The notes under the pieces: generated by a model
Databases searched by the model: none
Seen by the model: only the letters and a program-made list of their open reading frames with translations
Told to the model about the DNA's origin: nothing
Translations under genes and position numbers: made by a program
Shown here: piece by piece, positions 5,083 to 5,141 of the stretch
Numbering within the stretch: the stretch's first letter is position 1
How the letters are laid out: each line of letters starts with the position of its first letter
From: an uncultured Bacteroidales bacterium
Lineage (GTDB): Bacteria; Bacteroidota; Bacteroidia; Bacteroidales; UBA932
NCBI GenBank assembly: GCA_934678915.1
Contig: CAKUSF010000137.1
Location: 1-5,141 of the forward strand
Reading direction: 5' to 3'
DNA length: 5,141 bases

Positions 5083-5141
5083 CAATTTCATTTTTGGTCA
5101 TGATTTCAGCAGGCTTGTCTCAATACACGCGCCCGCTTGGC
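5083..5141. other. Right edge: possible junction and start of an unidentified ORF
   Basis: After the AT-rich lipoprotein end (ttaagttaac at 5074-5083, nearly self-complementary) the composition turns GC-rich (cgcgcccgcttgg). An ATG at 5100 opens a frame reading MISAGLSQYTRPLG that runs off the window. A second + strand frame is also open to the edge. The break could be an insertion sequence end, a recombination point or ordinary intergenic DNA. No terminal inverted repeat or known transposase motif can be confirmed in 59 bases. Confidence 0.25.

Overview
The window looks like chromosomal DNA of a member of the Bacteroidota, most likely Bacteroidales. The evidence is a GH29 fucosidase-type C-terminus, a large AAA-ATPase/PD-(D/E)XK protein of the kind that is very common in this order, two consecutive lipoproteins (the first fimbrillin-like), AT-rich start regions mostly without a Shine-Dalgarno sequence, and two good matches to the Bacteroides -7 promoter element TAnnTTTG. 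The species cannot be named from the sequence.

Layout. 1-282 is the 3' end of a probable alpha-L-fucosidase on the + strand. A strong hairpin at 379-417 can end transcription from both sides between this gene and the convergent minus-strand gene at 499-2199. That gene encodes an AAA-ATPase_like/DUF1703 (PD-(D/E)XK) protein whose C-terminal domain carries an in-frame insertion made of three copies of a short repeat (core ctgagcttgtcgaag on the + strand). A 470-bp gap at 2200-2669 holds a candidate promoter for that gene, three 51-bp units that each contain a 29-nt hairpin, four 11-bp direct repeats, a TAnnTTTG box and a hairpin with a T8 loop. These lead to a + strand gene at 2670-3293 for an OGG-fold (8-oxoguanine glycosylase-like) helix-hairpin-helix protein.

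The right part, 3353-5082, looks like a surface-protein operon. A small Cys-containing peptide gene is interrupted by a frame conflict at a run of eight G (3378-3385). It is followed 10 bp later by a fimbrillin-family lipoprotein and 9 bp after that by a second lipoprotein, which seems cut short near a possible rearrangement junction. The G8 run is the most striking signal. One G fewer would join an upstream ATG to a 47-codon peptide that ends just before the fimbrillin start, so it may be a phase-variable switch, a slippage site, a dead gene or a sequencing error.

Functionally these are separate modules: glycan degradation, a mobile or defence-like ATPase-nuclease, a possible DNA-repair or defence glycosylase, and a surface adhesin/fimbria set. 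Only the last three coding units appear to work together.
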